64,000 bases of DNA from Porpolomopsis calyptriformis. Its lineage: Eukaryota; Basidiomycota; Agaricomycetes; Agaricales; Hygrophoraceae. Location: assembly GCA_951640195.1 (NCBI GenBank), contig OX621165.1:1984001-2048000 (forward strand). Reading direction: 5' to 3'. Shown here in pieces: positions 22,300 through 32,659 of this stretch. Position 1 is the stretch's first letter; every line of letters begins with the position of its first letter. Position numbers and translations under genes: made by a program. The notes below the pieces were generated by a model that was not told where the DNA came from, did not search any database, and saw nothing but the letters and a program-made list of their open reading frames with translations.

Positions 22300-22842
22300 T
22301 GTAGAAGGCGTGAGGGATCTTGGGGGAGATTCCTCTCGTTCGTCCAAGGGGTATCGGAACACGTAGGAACTCATTCAGTAATCAGAGGATGATAGATAGG
22401 GGTTTCAAGCTTATGAAAGCTTGATATATTGGGTAGGAAGGGAAGGTATGTATTGGGGAAGGTGTGTCTGTCTTCTTTAGTGATTATCTACTTGATATAT
22501 ATAGAGGAGGTGAATAAAGGAACTTCTTTATAGGTATGTGTACAAAGGATATTTCCTTTGTAAGAATAAGTGAGTGGAAATTAGGTAGATAGGCGAAAGG
22601 AAGATAGGAAAAGGTAGATAAGATAAGGAAAACAAAGAAAAGAGACTTTCCGATCAGTTTGAGGTGTTTCCGAAGGAGTTCGTGGTTTCGGAAGTCCTCT
22701 GGTTAGAGGCGGACGTTATCGGAACGTTTATCGGAAGGTCGGAGGGGTCGGGCTTTTGGGATATGTGTATACGGATTTGGTGAGGTTGAGCTCGTGTGTG
22801 ATGGAGAGGTTTTCCGTTCGTAGGGAGAGTGGATCTCCTACA
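22300..22842 (-). repeat. 5' LTR of element B
   Basis: 543 bp, same length as the 12550-13092 copy. The differences are mostly CpG versus TpG/CpA. Confidence 0.93.
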
Positions 22843-24690
22843 GCGGGCTCCTCGGAGTTGTGTTCCTCTGCAGAAAGGAAGTTCATCAACTCAGAAATCT
22901 CATCAATGGTCAACTCATGCTGGAGGGTGTGAACGTTGACCTTCTTAAGTTCTTGTGGACATTCCCAACAGAAATGTCCAGTTTGGCCACAATTATAGCA
23001 CCTGTTGGTCTGGCGTGTCTTGCTCAGGTCCATCGGTAAACCCTGGCCTCCGTGGATGGTGCCCGATGGAACTTGCTTGTCCTGGGGGAGAGGAGGGTGG
23101 AATCGCAGAGCAGGGGGATGGAAAGCCGAGCAAGTAGGGGGGGCCGATGGGTGTTAGTGACATTCCTGGTCTCGGAAACGTTCCATCAGTTGGCCAATGG
23201 CCATGACCTTCTCATGGTATTTCAGATATGTGGTGGGGAGCGGAGGAGACATGTACATTTAACAAATGATGCCTTGGTTGGCATTCTTCTTGAGGATCCT
23301 GATGCATTCTTTATCCTGGCTGATGAGGCCAGCTTGGTGGAACAAGAGTTCCAACTTGACAAAGTAGTCTACAATACCTAAACATCCTTGCAAGAAATGT
23401 TTGACTTCCTCATGAGCGCATTGCTCCATGGCATGGTCAGTGAAGACAGCGTCCAAGATATCCGTGAAATCCTTCTAGGGGCTGAGAGGGATGAGATTAC
23501 CTATGATGGGGTCTGTCCGGCCAAAGTAATTATCCATGTATTGTTGGGCCCACTCAGTGGTGATACCTTCTTTCATGTATGACAGGGTTATTAAGATCAT
23601 CTTCTTAGCATCCGTGACATCACTGCCATGAAGGAAAATGATCACCTGGCAGAACCAGTTCTTGTATAGTTTCTTGTCACCATTGAAGACGTCGGGTTGG
23701 GAAAGCTTGATTGTTTTGGAAACTGAGGCCATTAGAGCTGTTGGTTGCGTGGGGGGAAGTGGGTTTGGGTTCGAAGGTGGTGGGGGAGACAAAGAAGGAG
23801 AAGGAACTGGAGAGAAATGAGGGGGAGGATTCTGTTCAGAGGGGGAGGGAAACCTTCTCGGTTTTCGGGGGGGTTCCGGAAGCAGTCATTGTGGGGAGGT
23901 GGAGGTGGTCGCCTTCGTAGGAGTGGACGATGAGCGAGAAAGAGGTTGAGGTGGTGTTCAGAGAAAACAGGGACATCCAAACATGAAAGGCGAAGGTGTT
24001 TCTGTGGGTCACGGAGAAGGGGCAGGGAGAGTGGTTGGTCCAAGAATGGAGAAGATGGAAGGAGTTGAGGGGTCGAGAATCTGAGATGATAAGGGTGAGA
24101 ATATCTCAGAGGTGTCAATAGCATCCTGGAACTCTAATTCATCGTCTGTAAGCCCATAGCTTGATCGACGGGAACCTGCACAGGGAGGCGTGGTAACAGA
24201 TTATCTCGGACGTGGATCTCCTGGATGTGAGAAGATCTGTGACAGTAGAAAACACGGATGGAAGAGGCGAGAAAATTCACAACAAGGGTTGGGGACCGAT
24301 AGACTCTGACACAAACGCGATTAAATGTATGCGGTTCGATTTCAACGAAAGGGTCAAGATTGTCGTCTGAGGAATCCGGAGGGGATGGGGCAGTATAATA
24401 TGAGTCCAAAGAAAAAGAAGAATGGGACGAGACGGGGGAAGGGTTGGCAGAAATGGGAGGGGTGAGATTGAAGGCGAGGTGAGAGAACTCGAGCGCAAGA
24501 GCTTTGAGTTGTTCTCATTCAATGTCTAATGCGTCAATGGCCTGTTGCTCCGAGTAGCTAATGAGCATACTGGAGGAAGCCTGAGGGGAATGGTGGGGTG
24601 GGGAGTAGGACAGGGGTGGAGTAGAGGAGGGACGATCCAGGGTGGTGGTCACACTTGGTACCGGGTGAGGATGTGCTGAAGCGTCTCTCA
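22843..24690 (-). pseudogene. element A gag (5' part, separated from pol by element B)
   Basis: Starts near 24690 (MRDASAHPHPVPSV). A Pro/Ser-rich N-terminal part is followed at 23750-23300 by a capsid-like region (KTIKLSQPDVFNGDKKLYKN, ITTEWAQQYMDNYFG). A CCHC knuckle, CYNCGQTGHFCWEC, sits at about 23000-22960, after which the frame runs into the LTR of element B. Several frames must be combined, with stops and indels, so the gene is dead. The interrupted end continues at 12549. Confidence 0.8.
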
Positions 24691-24852
24691 TGGTTTCCAA
24701 AGTGAAAGAGGATGGATCGAATGGGGGGGAGTCTGTTGAGATTCCGGGGAGGCAACAGCGACGGTCTTTGTCTGGTAACCCAAAACAATGATGGTCAGTG
24801 TCAGACGAATTTTGACCAGTGACTCTTGAGAAGAAAAGCGAGGTGAGGAGAG

Positions 24853-24864
24853 AGATTTGTCCTT
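24853..24864 (-). other. self-priming primer site of element A
   Basis: Directly inside the 5' LTR. On the minus strand it reads AAGGACAAATCT, complementary to AGATTTGTCCTT in the same LTR (minus strand, 24958-24947). The latter lies about 35 nt after a TATA-like GATATAAG (minus strand, about 24994-24987), where transcription should start. Confidence 0.7.
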
Positions 24865-24865
24865 C

Positions 24866-25222
24866 TGTTATATCAGCAGATGGGACTCAGGTCGCTTGAC
24901 ATAAATCACAGAGAGACTAGCGCATAAACTGGTGGTGACAACATTAAAGGACAAATCTAAGGGAGATACAAGTGTTCCATGCTCTACTTATATCTACCCG
25001 AGCCTGGGCTGTGATTGTGATAACCATGGCGACAATCCATAGAACAGCTGACTAATGTGCAGCTACTGCGGAGCATGTCTTTATCAGCCAATAGCGTTAT
25101 CACCTCTGATCTATGAGGAGATAAGATAAAGGATTAGATAAGGAGAGACAAGATAAGATAAGATTGAAGATAAGATGAAAAAAGGAAAGTTGGTGAGACG
25201 ACAAAATGAAGTGACTGTAACA
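24866..25222 (-). repeat. 5' LTR of element A
   Basis: 357 bp, TGTTATATC to CTGTAACA. It lacks about 30 bp present in the 7691-8076 copy, within the CAGCTGACTAATG..GTGCAGC segment. Confidence 0.9.
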
Positions 25223-25365
25223 GAGGACTTAGCATCCAAGTCTGTTTTCTATTACCATGTCTGGAGTAAACAGCAGCCCCAAGGCTGGAAGTAAAGGTTA
25301 GAAAGATATATACATCCACAATCAGTGTTGTCAGATTCAACCTGACATGGTGTCAGAAACATTAG

Positions 25366-25733
25366 TGTCACAGATACTTTTTTCATTTTTCTTTTAGTCA
25401 TACTTGATTAGTCTTTGTTCCGTTTACCCTTCCGCTTTACCACTTTATATATAGAGACTAGTCACATGTACTTTCTTTCTGACTCTTCACGAGTCACATT
25501 CCATTTCCATTATTCTTTTCATGACTCTTCACTAGTCACATTCCAAATTCCGCTTTGTAATCGTCCATATGACTGACTCATGGCGACTCAGGTAGTTAGT
25601 ATATAAAGCCTAACCTCTAGTCAGTAGGTTAAGTTCGATTCCTAGTTAGCTCCCCCACTCTTTAGTCGAATTCATATTCCTTATCAGCCCCTCCAATGCA
25701 AGAAGTAAAACCTTCGACTACCGAATCATAACA
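25366..25733 (+). repeat. 5' LTR of element C
   Basis: TATA box atataaag at 25601; predicted transcript start aagttcgattc at 25631-25641, 30 nt later. Repeated GACTCTTCAC-GAGTCACATTCC motifs precede it in U3. Confidence 0.93.
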
Positions 25734-25734
25734 A

Positions 25735-25745
25735 GAATCGAACTT
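25735..25745 (+). other. self-priming primer site of element C
   Basis: gaatcgaactt, one base after the LTR, is the exact reverse complement of aagttcgattc (25631-25641) at the predicted 5' end of the transcript. Confidence 0.75.
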
Positions 25746-25908
25746 CCTTCTTGCGCAACAAATTACTACCACTCTGGATCCTGCCGAAGACTTAACAAGG
25801 TCAATCTTCTCATCTGCAGATTCAGATACTCCCTTTCAACCCATAGTATTCCAAACCCCTGCACAATCCATCATCCCCCTTTCCCCCTCATCATCATCAC
25901 TATCACCA

Positions 25909-27105
25909 ATGTCTCAAACATCTCAACAAGAGTATGAGGCTGATCAATCTGTTCCCGTATCGGGACCCAGCAACATCCCCCCCACCATCCAAGAAGAAGA
26001 AGAAGATGTCGTCCCATTCAACATGGAACAAGAGCTCAGAGACTTAAGAGCACAAATCGACCAGTTCTGTGGTTGGTACTACAATGAAGTCAACGTCAAT
26101 GACGAGCTCCGAAAAGAGCTGAAAACCCTCAAAGAAAGTTGATGAGAAGAGTCAGAACCAGCCACCCCTCCACGACAACAACAATCAGTACTTCGAGGAC
26201 CTGGACTTTCCCCCTCGAATCCTTTCGTTTATGCACCGAGAAGAACCCAATCTGTCCAACCCCCCTTCCAACCAACTTTTCCCACTCAATCTCAGCCTCA
26301 ACCATCCACCCAGACGACTGCTCCCCCCACATTGCCAACCCCTGCCAAAATCAAAATCGCTGATCCAACTGAGTACGATGGAACCCCCGAGAAACTCAAT
26401 GACTTCATCCACCAATGTCGACTCAATTTTGTGATCAAGGATTATAACGACAAACAGAATATCATCTACATGCTCTCTTACCTCGGTGACGGCAACCCAC
26501 AGGCTTGGGGACGACTGTTTACGGAGTCAGTAGATAGAACGAGGAACTACGTATGGGACTACGCAACATTTTTGGACAATTTTCAAGAAGCTTTCGGAAG
26601 GATTAACCCAGCAGCAAAGGCGCGGATCGAGCTAGAGAAAGTGAAGATGACAGGAATGATCGAAGACTACAACCTTCGGTTCATGCAACATGTAGCAAGA
26701 ACTGAGTACAACGAGGCCACTCTGCTTCGGTTTTATAAAGCCGGACTCCCCCAGCCAATCTGAACACGGATTTATTCGATGGACACTATGCCATCAACCT
26801 TACTAGACTGGACAATGAAAGCCGCCCAGTTCGAAGAACAGTACCAGGAGCAACGAGCCGAACAAGCACTATGGTCAAGTCGAGATCAAAAAGGAAAGAA
26901 GTCTGAAACCAAATCAAATCCTCGAGGAAACCCTTTCCACTCCACCACCACCACTTCATCCCTGATTAAACAAGAATCGAGAGAAGCCTCTCTCAAGACA
27001 GCGAAACGAGATAATTCCTCCATCACTTGCTACAACTGTGGCAAAAAAGGACACTATGCCAACGAATGTCGAAGCCCACGCGCTGAAGACGTTCCGGCAC
27101 GTTAA
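25909..27105 (+). pseudogene. element C gag
   Basis: 399 codons in one frame from ATG 25909 to TAA 27103-27105, broken only by a tandem TGA TGA near 26140 and a TGA near 26761; CGA would restore Arg at each. An N-terminal acidic and coiled region (MEQELRDLRAQIDQF) leads to a capsid-like domain (ADPTEYDGTPEKLNDFI, QAWGRLFTESVD, FLDNFQEAFG) and a CCHC knuckle, CYNCGKKGHYANEC, near 27030-27070. Confidence 0.88.
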
Positions 27106-27143
27106 GAGACCTCAACTTCCACTCGAGGAAAAGGAGGAAATTG

Positions 27144-30100
27144 CGGTTGAGGCAAAGGACAAAATGTCCGAATGATCAATCGGGTCGATACAGAAGAATC
27201 GGAGGCACGGATAGAGGAAGTACCAGAGGACAATGAGAAAGAGAAAAGAACGGCAAAGGATGACTTGAAGGATATGGGAATCACAAATTGGGACAAGGAG
27301 AGACGGGCTGCGCTAGCTTGAGCGTTAAAAGAGCAAAAGGATTTTTAGTCCGGCCAAGTGCTGAAAGCCCAAGCACTTTGGCTGTGTCCCATGTATGTGT
27401 ACCACCATCTATGAAACAATTTCGTTTTCTTGGCACACTTGAACAGGGCAAAGGCGCTCTCGAATTTTATCTTTAGATTACGAGTGCCGACAATCTTCGA
27501 CGACTGGCTATCATAGCACTCATTGACTCTGGCGCCTCAGGGAATTTTATTGACGAAGCATTCATTCGTCAAATGGAGATATCAACCTATCCGTTGGATG
27601 AGGTTATACCGGTACGAAACGCTGATGGTTCTGAGAACCGAGGAGGTCCCATCACGCATGACACAGACCTGTTTATCGAGGCACCAGATCTATCTTTTCG
27701 AGAACGAATCTGGTTGGAGGTCACCAACTTAGGAAGAAAACAACAGGTCATCCTCGGCTTCCCATGGCTCTTGCGACACAACCCCACTATCAATTGGACA
27801 AAAGGCACCTTAACCTTCATGTCTAGTGACACACTATTCAGTAGTATGCGAGTCGGAGTGTTGCCCCCACAGGAAGAACTCTATATCTTTGATTCAAGTC
27901 TGAAACATGACTCTTTTATTTGTTTGGTTGGAGTTGACCACTCCTGACCAGTTTCTATCGAGGAGGATATCAAATCCTTCATTCCCAGTCGTTATCACAA
28001 TTTCTGGCGTGTTTTCCACACCGCAGAATTCAACAAACTCCCTCCTCGATGTCCCTTTGATCATGCGATCAACCTCTACCCGAACACCAAATTTCAAGTC
28101 AGAAAACTCTATCCCCTTTCTCCCTACGAACAGGTAGAACTCAACAAGTTTATTGACAAAAATCTTCAAACAGGTCAAATACGTCCATTGAAATCTCCAC
28201 AAGCTGCTCCTTTCTTCTTTGCGAAAAAGGCTGAAGAAATCAACGGCAAAGGTCTCAGTGCTGGTCTGCGTCCTATCCAGGACTATCGCTATATCAACTC
28301 AAAGACCATTCCTGATCGCTACCCCCTTCCCCTTTTGTCAGAAATCCTCCAAGTACCGAAGCTTGCTACTGCTTCTCTCTTTACTGTTATCGATATTCGA
28401 TGGGGATTCAACAATATACGACTCAAGGAAGGCGATGAGTGGAAAGCGGCTTTCATTACCAATCGTGGACTCTTCGAACCGACCGTTATGTTCTTTGGAC
28501 TATGGAACTCCCCAGCATCTTTTCAACGAATGATAGACATTCTCTTCAAACCCATTCTGGACTCTGGCTGTGTTCACATCTATATTGACGACATTCTTAT
28601 CATGGGCGACACCCCTGAAGAAATCTGCCACTGGACTGACGAAACCCTTAAACTCATGGAGAAAATCAATTATCTGCCAAACCCATCAAATGCCAAATAG
28701 AGAAGACCTCTGTTACCTACCTTGGTACAATCATCAGCAAAGGTCAACTCGCTATCAACCCAAAAAAGGTAGACGCCATTATCAATTGGCCGACACCCCA
28801 AAAACTGCGAGACCTCCAATCCTTCCTTGGCACCACCAACTTTTGGCGGCGTTATATCAAAAGTTTCTCCTCAGTCGTTCGTCCCCTCTGTGGCCTCTTA
28901 CGAAAGGACCAGCCTTGGGATTGGTCCCCTTTGTGTCAAAAAGCCTTTGAAGAACTCAAATGCCTGGTCACTACGGCCCCTGTCCTTCTTACTCCCTGAC
29001 CAGACCTTCCTTATCTTTTGGAGACTGATGCCTCTGATTTCGGTATTGGCGCGGTCTTGTCTCAGAAACATGACAATGGTTGGCACCCTGTTGGCTTTTT
29101 CTCGAAATCTCTACTCCCTGCCGAGTATAACTATCCTACCCATGATCTGGAAATGCTTGCGATCATCACTTCCCTCAAATATTGGTGCTATCTTTTAGAA
29201 GGCGCAAGGGATACTGTATTTATAAAAACGGACAATTTGGCGCTCAAATATTTCATGCAGAACAGATCCCTCTCCAGACGACAAGCACAATGGATGGAAT
29301 TCTTAGGCAGATTCGACTTCAAAATTGAATACTCCCCTGGAGTCAAAAACAAAGCCGATGGACTCTCTCGCCGACCTGATCACCGTCGCACAGATAAAGA
29401 AGAACTAGAAGGTCAAGCTCTCCTTCCACCTGAATGTTTTATCAATGCTATCATTTCTATGTCCGAACCCTCCTTTATGTCAAGACTTCGTTTCCCTGAC
29501 TTCAATCAGATCCCAGAGGACATTCACACCAAATTATCCAATCCCTCTTCCGGCTACTCCTTCACTGACGGAATTGTGAGAGATGCAGGAGATTGTATTG
29601 TCGTGCCAGCAGACGTATCGCTATGCACAGAGATAATTCGATTGACCCACTCCCTACCCCATGGAGGCTATCCCGGAATCGAGAAGACACGTGAGCTTGT
29701 GTTGCAGAACTACACCTGGAGTAGTGCTACCCCTGACATCTGTGTATTCGTATCATCTTGTCCGACCTGCCAACAAGTCAAGCTTTACCCCTCAAGGCCT
29801 GCAGGTCTTCTGGAACCTATTCCCCCTTTGTCTTGACCTTGGGAAGAAATCACCACCGATCTAATCATGGAACTCCCCCAATCATCTGGCTACGATGCTG
29901 TCTTAGTTGTTGTCGATCGCTTTACCAAATGCGCTCATTTCATTCCAACAACTTCAAACATTTCAGCAGAAGGAGTCGCAAAACTCTTTAGGGACAACAT
30001 ATGGAAACATCATGGCTGGCCAAAGAAGATCATAACCAATTGAGGAACTCAATTCGCTTCCAAATCCGCGAAAGCTCTCAACACTCATTTGGGAGTCATC

Positions 30101-30868
30101 TCCGGTTTATCTACTACTTATCATCCCCAAACCGATGGTCAAACGGAACGCACCAATCAAGAACTTGAACAATACCTTCGTTTATATACCAATTTTATGC
30201 AAGACGATTGGTCCAACTGGCTATCTCCAGCTGAATTCACATACAACAACTGACAACACTCCTCGACGAAACACACTCCCTTTTACCTTGATACTGGCCA
30301 ACATCCCTTTGTCCCATCTATCCCCACAACTTCTACTTCCAACCCCGCAGCAGACGCCTTCCACGATCATCTCACAGAAGCCCGTGAGGAAGCCGCAAAA
30401 GCCCTAGAGGCCACAGCAGAGACTATGAAGCGCTTCGCAGATCGCAAACGGAAAGATACCCAACTCCAAATAGGTCAATTCGTTTACCTTGATACCTGTA
30501 ATTTAAAAACAGGTCGTCCAACCCTCAAACTCGATGTCTGACGCACTGGATTATTCAAAGTTCTAGAAAGAATCGGAAGAGTCTCTTATCGCCTGGCCCT
30601 CCCCTTATCATGGAAAATACATGACATCTTTCACGTTTCACTCCTGAGACCCGCTAACATTAACTCTGATCTCCATCCAGAAGAAGTGGATGATAATCTC
30701 CACCCACCTCCAGATATTATTCAAGAGAAAGAAGAATATGAGGTTGAACAAATTCTCCAACATCACGGGTCTACCCGATGTCGCATGTATCTAGTCAAAT
30801 GGGTTGGCTATCCCATTGAAGAAGCAACTTGGGAGCCGAAGAAGAATCTCCTCCATGCGAAAGAATGA
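27144..30868 (+). pseudogene. element C pol: protease, RT, RNase H, integrase, chromodomain
   Basis: The protease is at 27505-27720 (ALIDSGASGNFIDEAF, catalytic DSG intact). RT spans about 28190-28700 with LRPIQDYRYINSKTI and HIYIDDILIMGD (catalytic YIDD intact), then a frameshift near 28690. RNase H is at 29015-29350 (ETDASDFGIGAVLSQ). The integrase zinc finger is at 29640-29770 (THSLPHGGYPG.., CPTCQQVK), and the core follows with several TGA codons (for example I-T-N-stop-G-T-Q near 30044). The chromodomain is at 30735-30840 (EYEVEQILQHHGS, YLVKWVGYPIEEATWEP). Stops are mostly TGA where Arg is expected. Confidence 0.88.
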
Positions 30869-31030
30869 ATTCTAGAATACGAACAATCAATTCAAATGGC
30901 GACTTAGTCATTCTTTCATGGTGTCAACCCCCCTCGTTTATATTTTTCACCTTTGTCACCTTTTCCAAACTCCGACTCATCCTTATAATCTCTTTCGCGT
31001 CTGTCTCTCACCCTCAAAATCAACATCGCT

Positions 31031-31609
31031 ATGCCCGCAGAATGCTCTCATCAAACTGCCCGCAAGTCTACTGGTGGTTGTCCACCCCGTGCTCCTCGTA
31101 TGTCCACTGGAGGACAACCCCCTTGTCACGCTCTCCCTCTGCTCGCTTCCACCTCCTCTGCCTACGGTGAAGCTGAGCTTGCTGGACAACTCTGGCAGCA
31201 CAACCGACGCGCACATAATTGGGACCTTACCATATGGCCAGAGGAAATCGTCGCGCCACCTATCCCACCTGAGCAGATCATCGAGTCGTTGAAAAGGGAT
31301 GTCGAATACTACAAGAACGAAATTGCGAGATTAAACGAAGAGTTGTATAACCAAGGATTGAGTTTGGACGGAAAGAGAAGAGCGAGTGAATATTGGTGAG
31401 AGCAGGCCAAGCATTGGGAGGCGAAACACGAGGAAGTCACAAAGGTACTTCCCCATCTCAATTCCCCCACTCCTCCTGTTTTCCCAGGTCTGCTCATCAT
31501 TCCCCCCGGTTCGTCGTCGAACCCCATCACCATCCCCGATGACGACGTTACCTCCCCAGCTGACATTATTTCCCTGTCGACCGCCGTCTCCGACAAGGAC
31601 TTATCCTAG
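31031..31609 (+). pseudogene. element C sense ORF3 (coiled-coil protein)
   Basis: 193 codons from ATG to TAG 31607-31609 with one TGA at 31397, where CGA would give Arg. It starts MPAECSHQTARKSTGG and has Cys/Pro-rich repeats (GGCPPRAPRMSTGGQPP). A strong helix follows (QIIESLKRDVEYYKNEIARL), then a Pro-rich and acidic tail. It lies after the chromodomain, is not homologous to gag or pol parts I know, and is also present (decayed) in the second C copy at 47151-48050. Function unknown. Confidence 0.6.
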
Positions 31610-31690
31610 TCCTTCCCCTCCTCCACACCCATCAACACTCTCGAAGGCCGCCTCAAATTTCGGGATGAAATTCCTTTTGATGTGGGTGTA

Positions 31691-32058
31691 TGTCACAGAT
31701 ACTTTTTTCATTTTTCTTTTAGTCATACTTGATTAGTCTTTGTTCTGTTTACCCTTCCACTTTACCGCTTTATATATAGAGACTAGTCACATGTACTTTC
31801 TTTCTGACTCTTCACAAGTCACATTCCATTTCTGTTATTCTTTTCGTAACTCTTCACTAGTCACATTCCGAATTCCACTTTGTAATCGTCCATATGACTG
31901 ACTCATGGCAACTCAGGTAGTTAGTATATAAAGCCTGACCTCTAGTCAGTAGGTTAAGTTCGATTCCTAGTTAGCTCCCCCACTCTTTAGTCAAATTCAT
32001 ATTCCTTATCAGCCCCTCCAATGCGAGAAGTAAAACCTTCGACTACCGAATCATAACA
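31691..32058 (+). repeat. 3' LTR of element C
   Basis: 368 bp, equal in length to the 5' copy. The differences seen are mainly CpG/TpG. Confidence 0.93.
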
Positions 32059-32171
32059 ATTAGGCATTACATGTTGGAGAAACTGATGCCTCAGTGTCAG
32101 GAGCATCTATGCGTCAGCTCTGTTTGTGTATAAATTTGCCTATGCATGTGTATAATTTGCTAACACACAAT

Positions 32172-32524
32172 TGTCACAGATGTAAATTTTCTTCTTTCTC
32201 TTATCTTATCTCATGTAAACCTTTATCTTATCTTGGGATTCCCCATTACTTTAACCATATGTGGACTCATTTCATTTCCATTCATGTTTCATCCCTTTAT
32301 GATTCGTCATCGATCATGATGACTCACTCTTATCTCTAACACATGTTATGTCGCACTGACTCATATGATAAGTAGTCAGTATATAAAGGGGACCTTCTGT
32401 ACATATCAGACTTTAAGTCTGATTCCTCATTAGCTACCCAATAATAAGGACTTGGAACCATACCTTTATCCCTTGGGACAGAACACCCGAAGTAAAACAC
32501 ATTCTGAACAACCAGTTTATAACA
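32172..32524 (+). repeat. 5' LTR of element D1
   Basis: TGTCACAG...TATAACA. TATA box atataaag at 32381; predicted start aagtctgattc at 32415-32425, 34 nt later, which sits in the near-palindrome atcagactttaagtctgat. Confidence 0.9.
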
Positions 32525-32525
32525 A

Positions 32526-32536
32526 GAATCAGACTT
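32526..32536 (+). other. self-priming primer site of element D1
   Basis: gaatcagactt, one base after the LTR, is the exact reverse complement of aagtctgattc (32415-32425). Confidence 0.75.
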
Positions 32537-32659
32537 CCTTCTGGTTCTCTCCCACTTGCTTATCCAAACCCCACTCCATCACTGTGATCATTAACATCAC
32601 TCTTCTCATTCTCACCCACTTCCATCCTGGCTTCTACCAACAACTCAGATGCTGAACAA

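Larger units (their letters stand above)
12550..22842 (-). mobile_element. Ty3/Gypsy element B, inserted in element A
   Basis: Two 543-bp LTRs (12550-13092 and 22300-22842) begin TGTAGAAGG and end CTCCTACA. They differ at only about eight positions (about 98.5% identical), five of which are CpG transitions. The element interrupts the gag/protease region of A. Order on the minus strand: LTR, primer site, gag-protease (22001-20010), a foreign 1.8-kb cassette (20009-18234), pol (18226-14863), then an antisense spliced gene (13230-14567, plus strand), then the 3' LTR. The flanks are ggtgg on the left and gcggg on the right, so no clean TSD is left. Confidence 0.92.
7691..25222 (-). mobile_element. 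Ty3/Gypsy chromovirus A (outer element of a three-level nest)
   Basis: The ends are related LTRs (7691-8076 and 24866-25222) with TGTTAT...TAACA termini. They are flanked by a perfect 5-bp TSD, gagga, at 7686-7690 and 25223-25227. After removing the inner element at 12550-22842, the element is about 7.2 kb in the order gag (22843-24690), then protease, RT, RNase H, integrase and chromodomain (12549 down to 8542), all on the minus strand. Coding parts carry many stops and lost catalytic residues, so it is dead. The LTRs differ by a deletion of about 30 bp and scattered substitutions, so it is older than the element inserted in it. Confidence 0.93.
25366..32058 (+). mobile_element. Ty3/Gypsy chromovirus C with third ORF
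   Basis: 6,693 bp with 368-bp LTRs (25366-25733 and 31691-32058), TGTCACAG...CATAACA, and a perfect TSD attag at 25361-25365 and 32059-32063. Order: LTR, self-priming site, gag 25909-27105, pol 27144-30868, sense ORF3 31031-31609, LTR. Many reading frames are kept apart from TGA stops and a few frameshifts. A truncated second copy is at 46329-48821 and a solo LTR at 56530-56899. Confidence 0.95.

Noticed and set aside
23732..24124. 130-codon minus-strand ORF rich in Leu/Pro in element A
   Set aside because: Overlaps the gag N-terminal region in another frame; no homology seen and no indel-free match to gag.
32064..32171. Possible MITE between elements C and D1
   Set aside because: About 100 bp with only weak internal repeats (gatgcctcag and gagcatctatg) and no terminal repeats or TSD.
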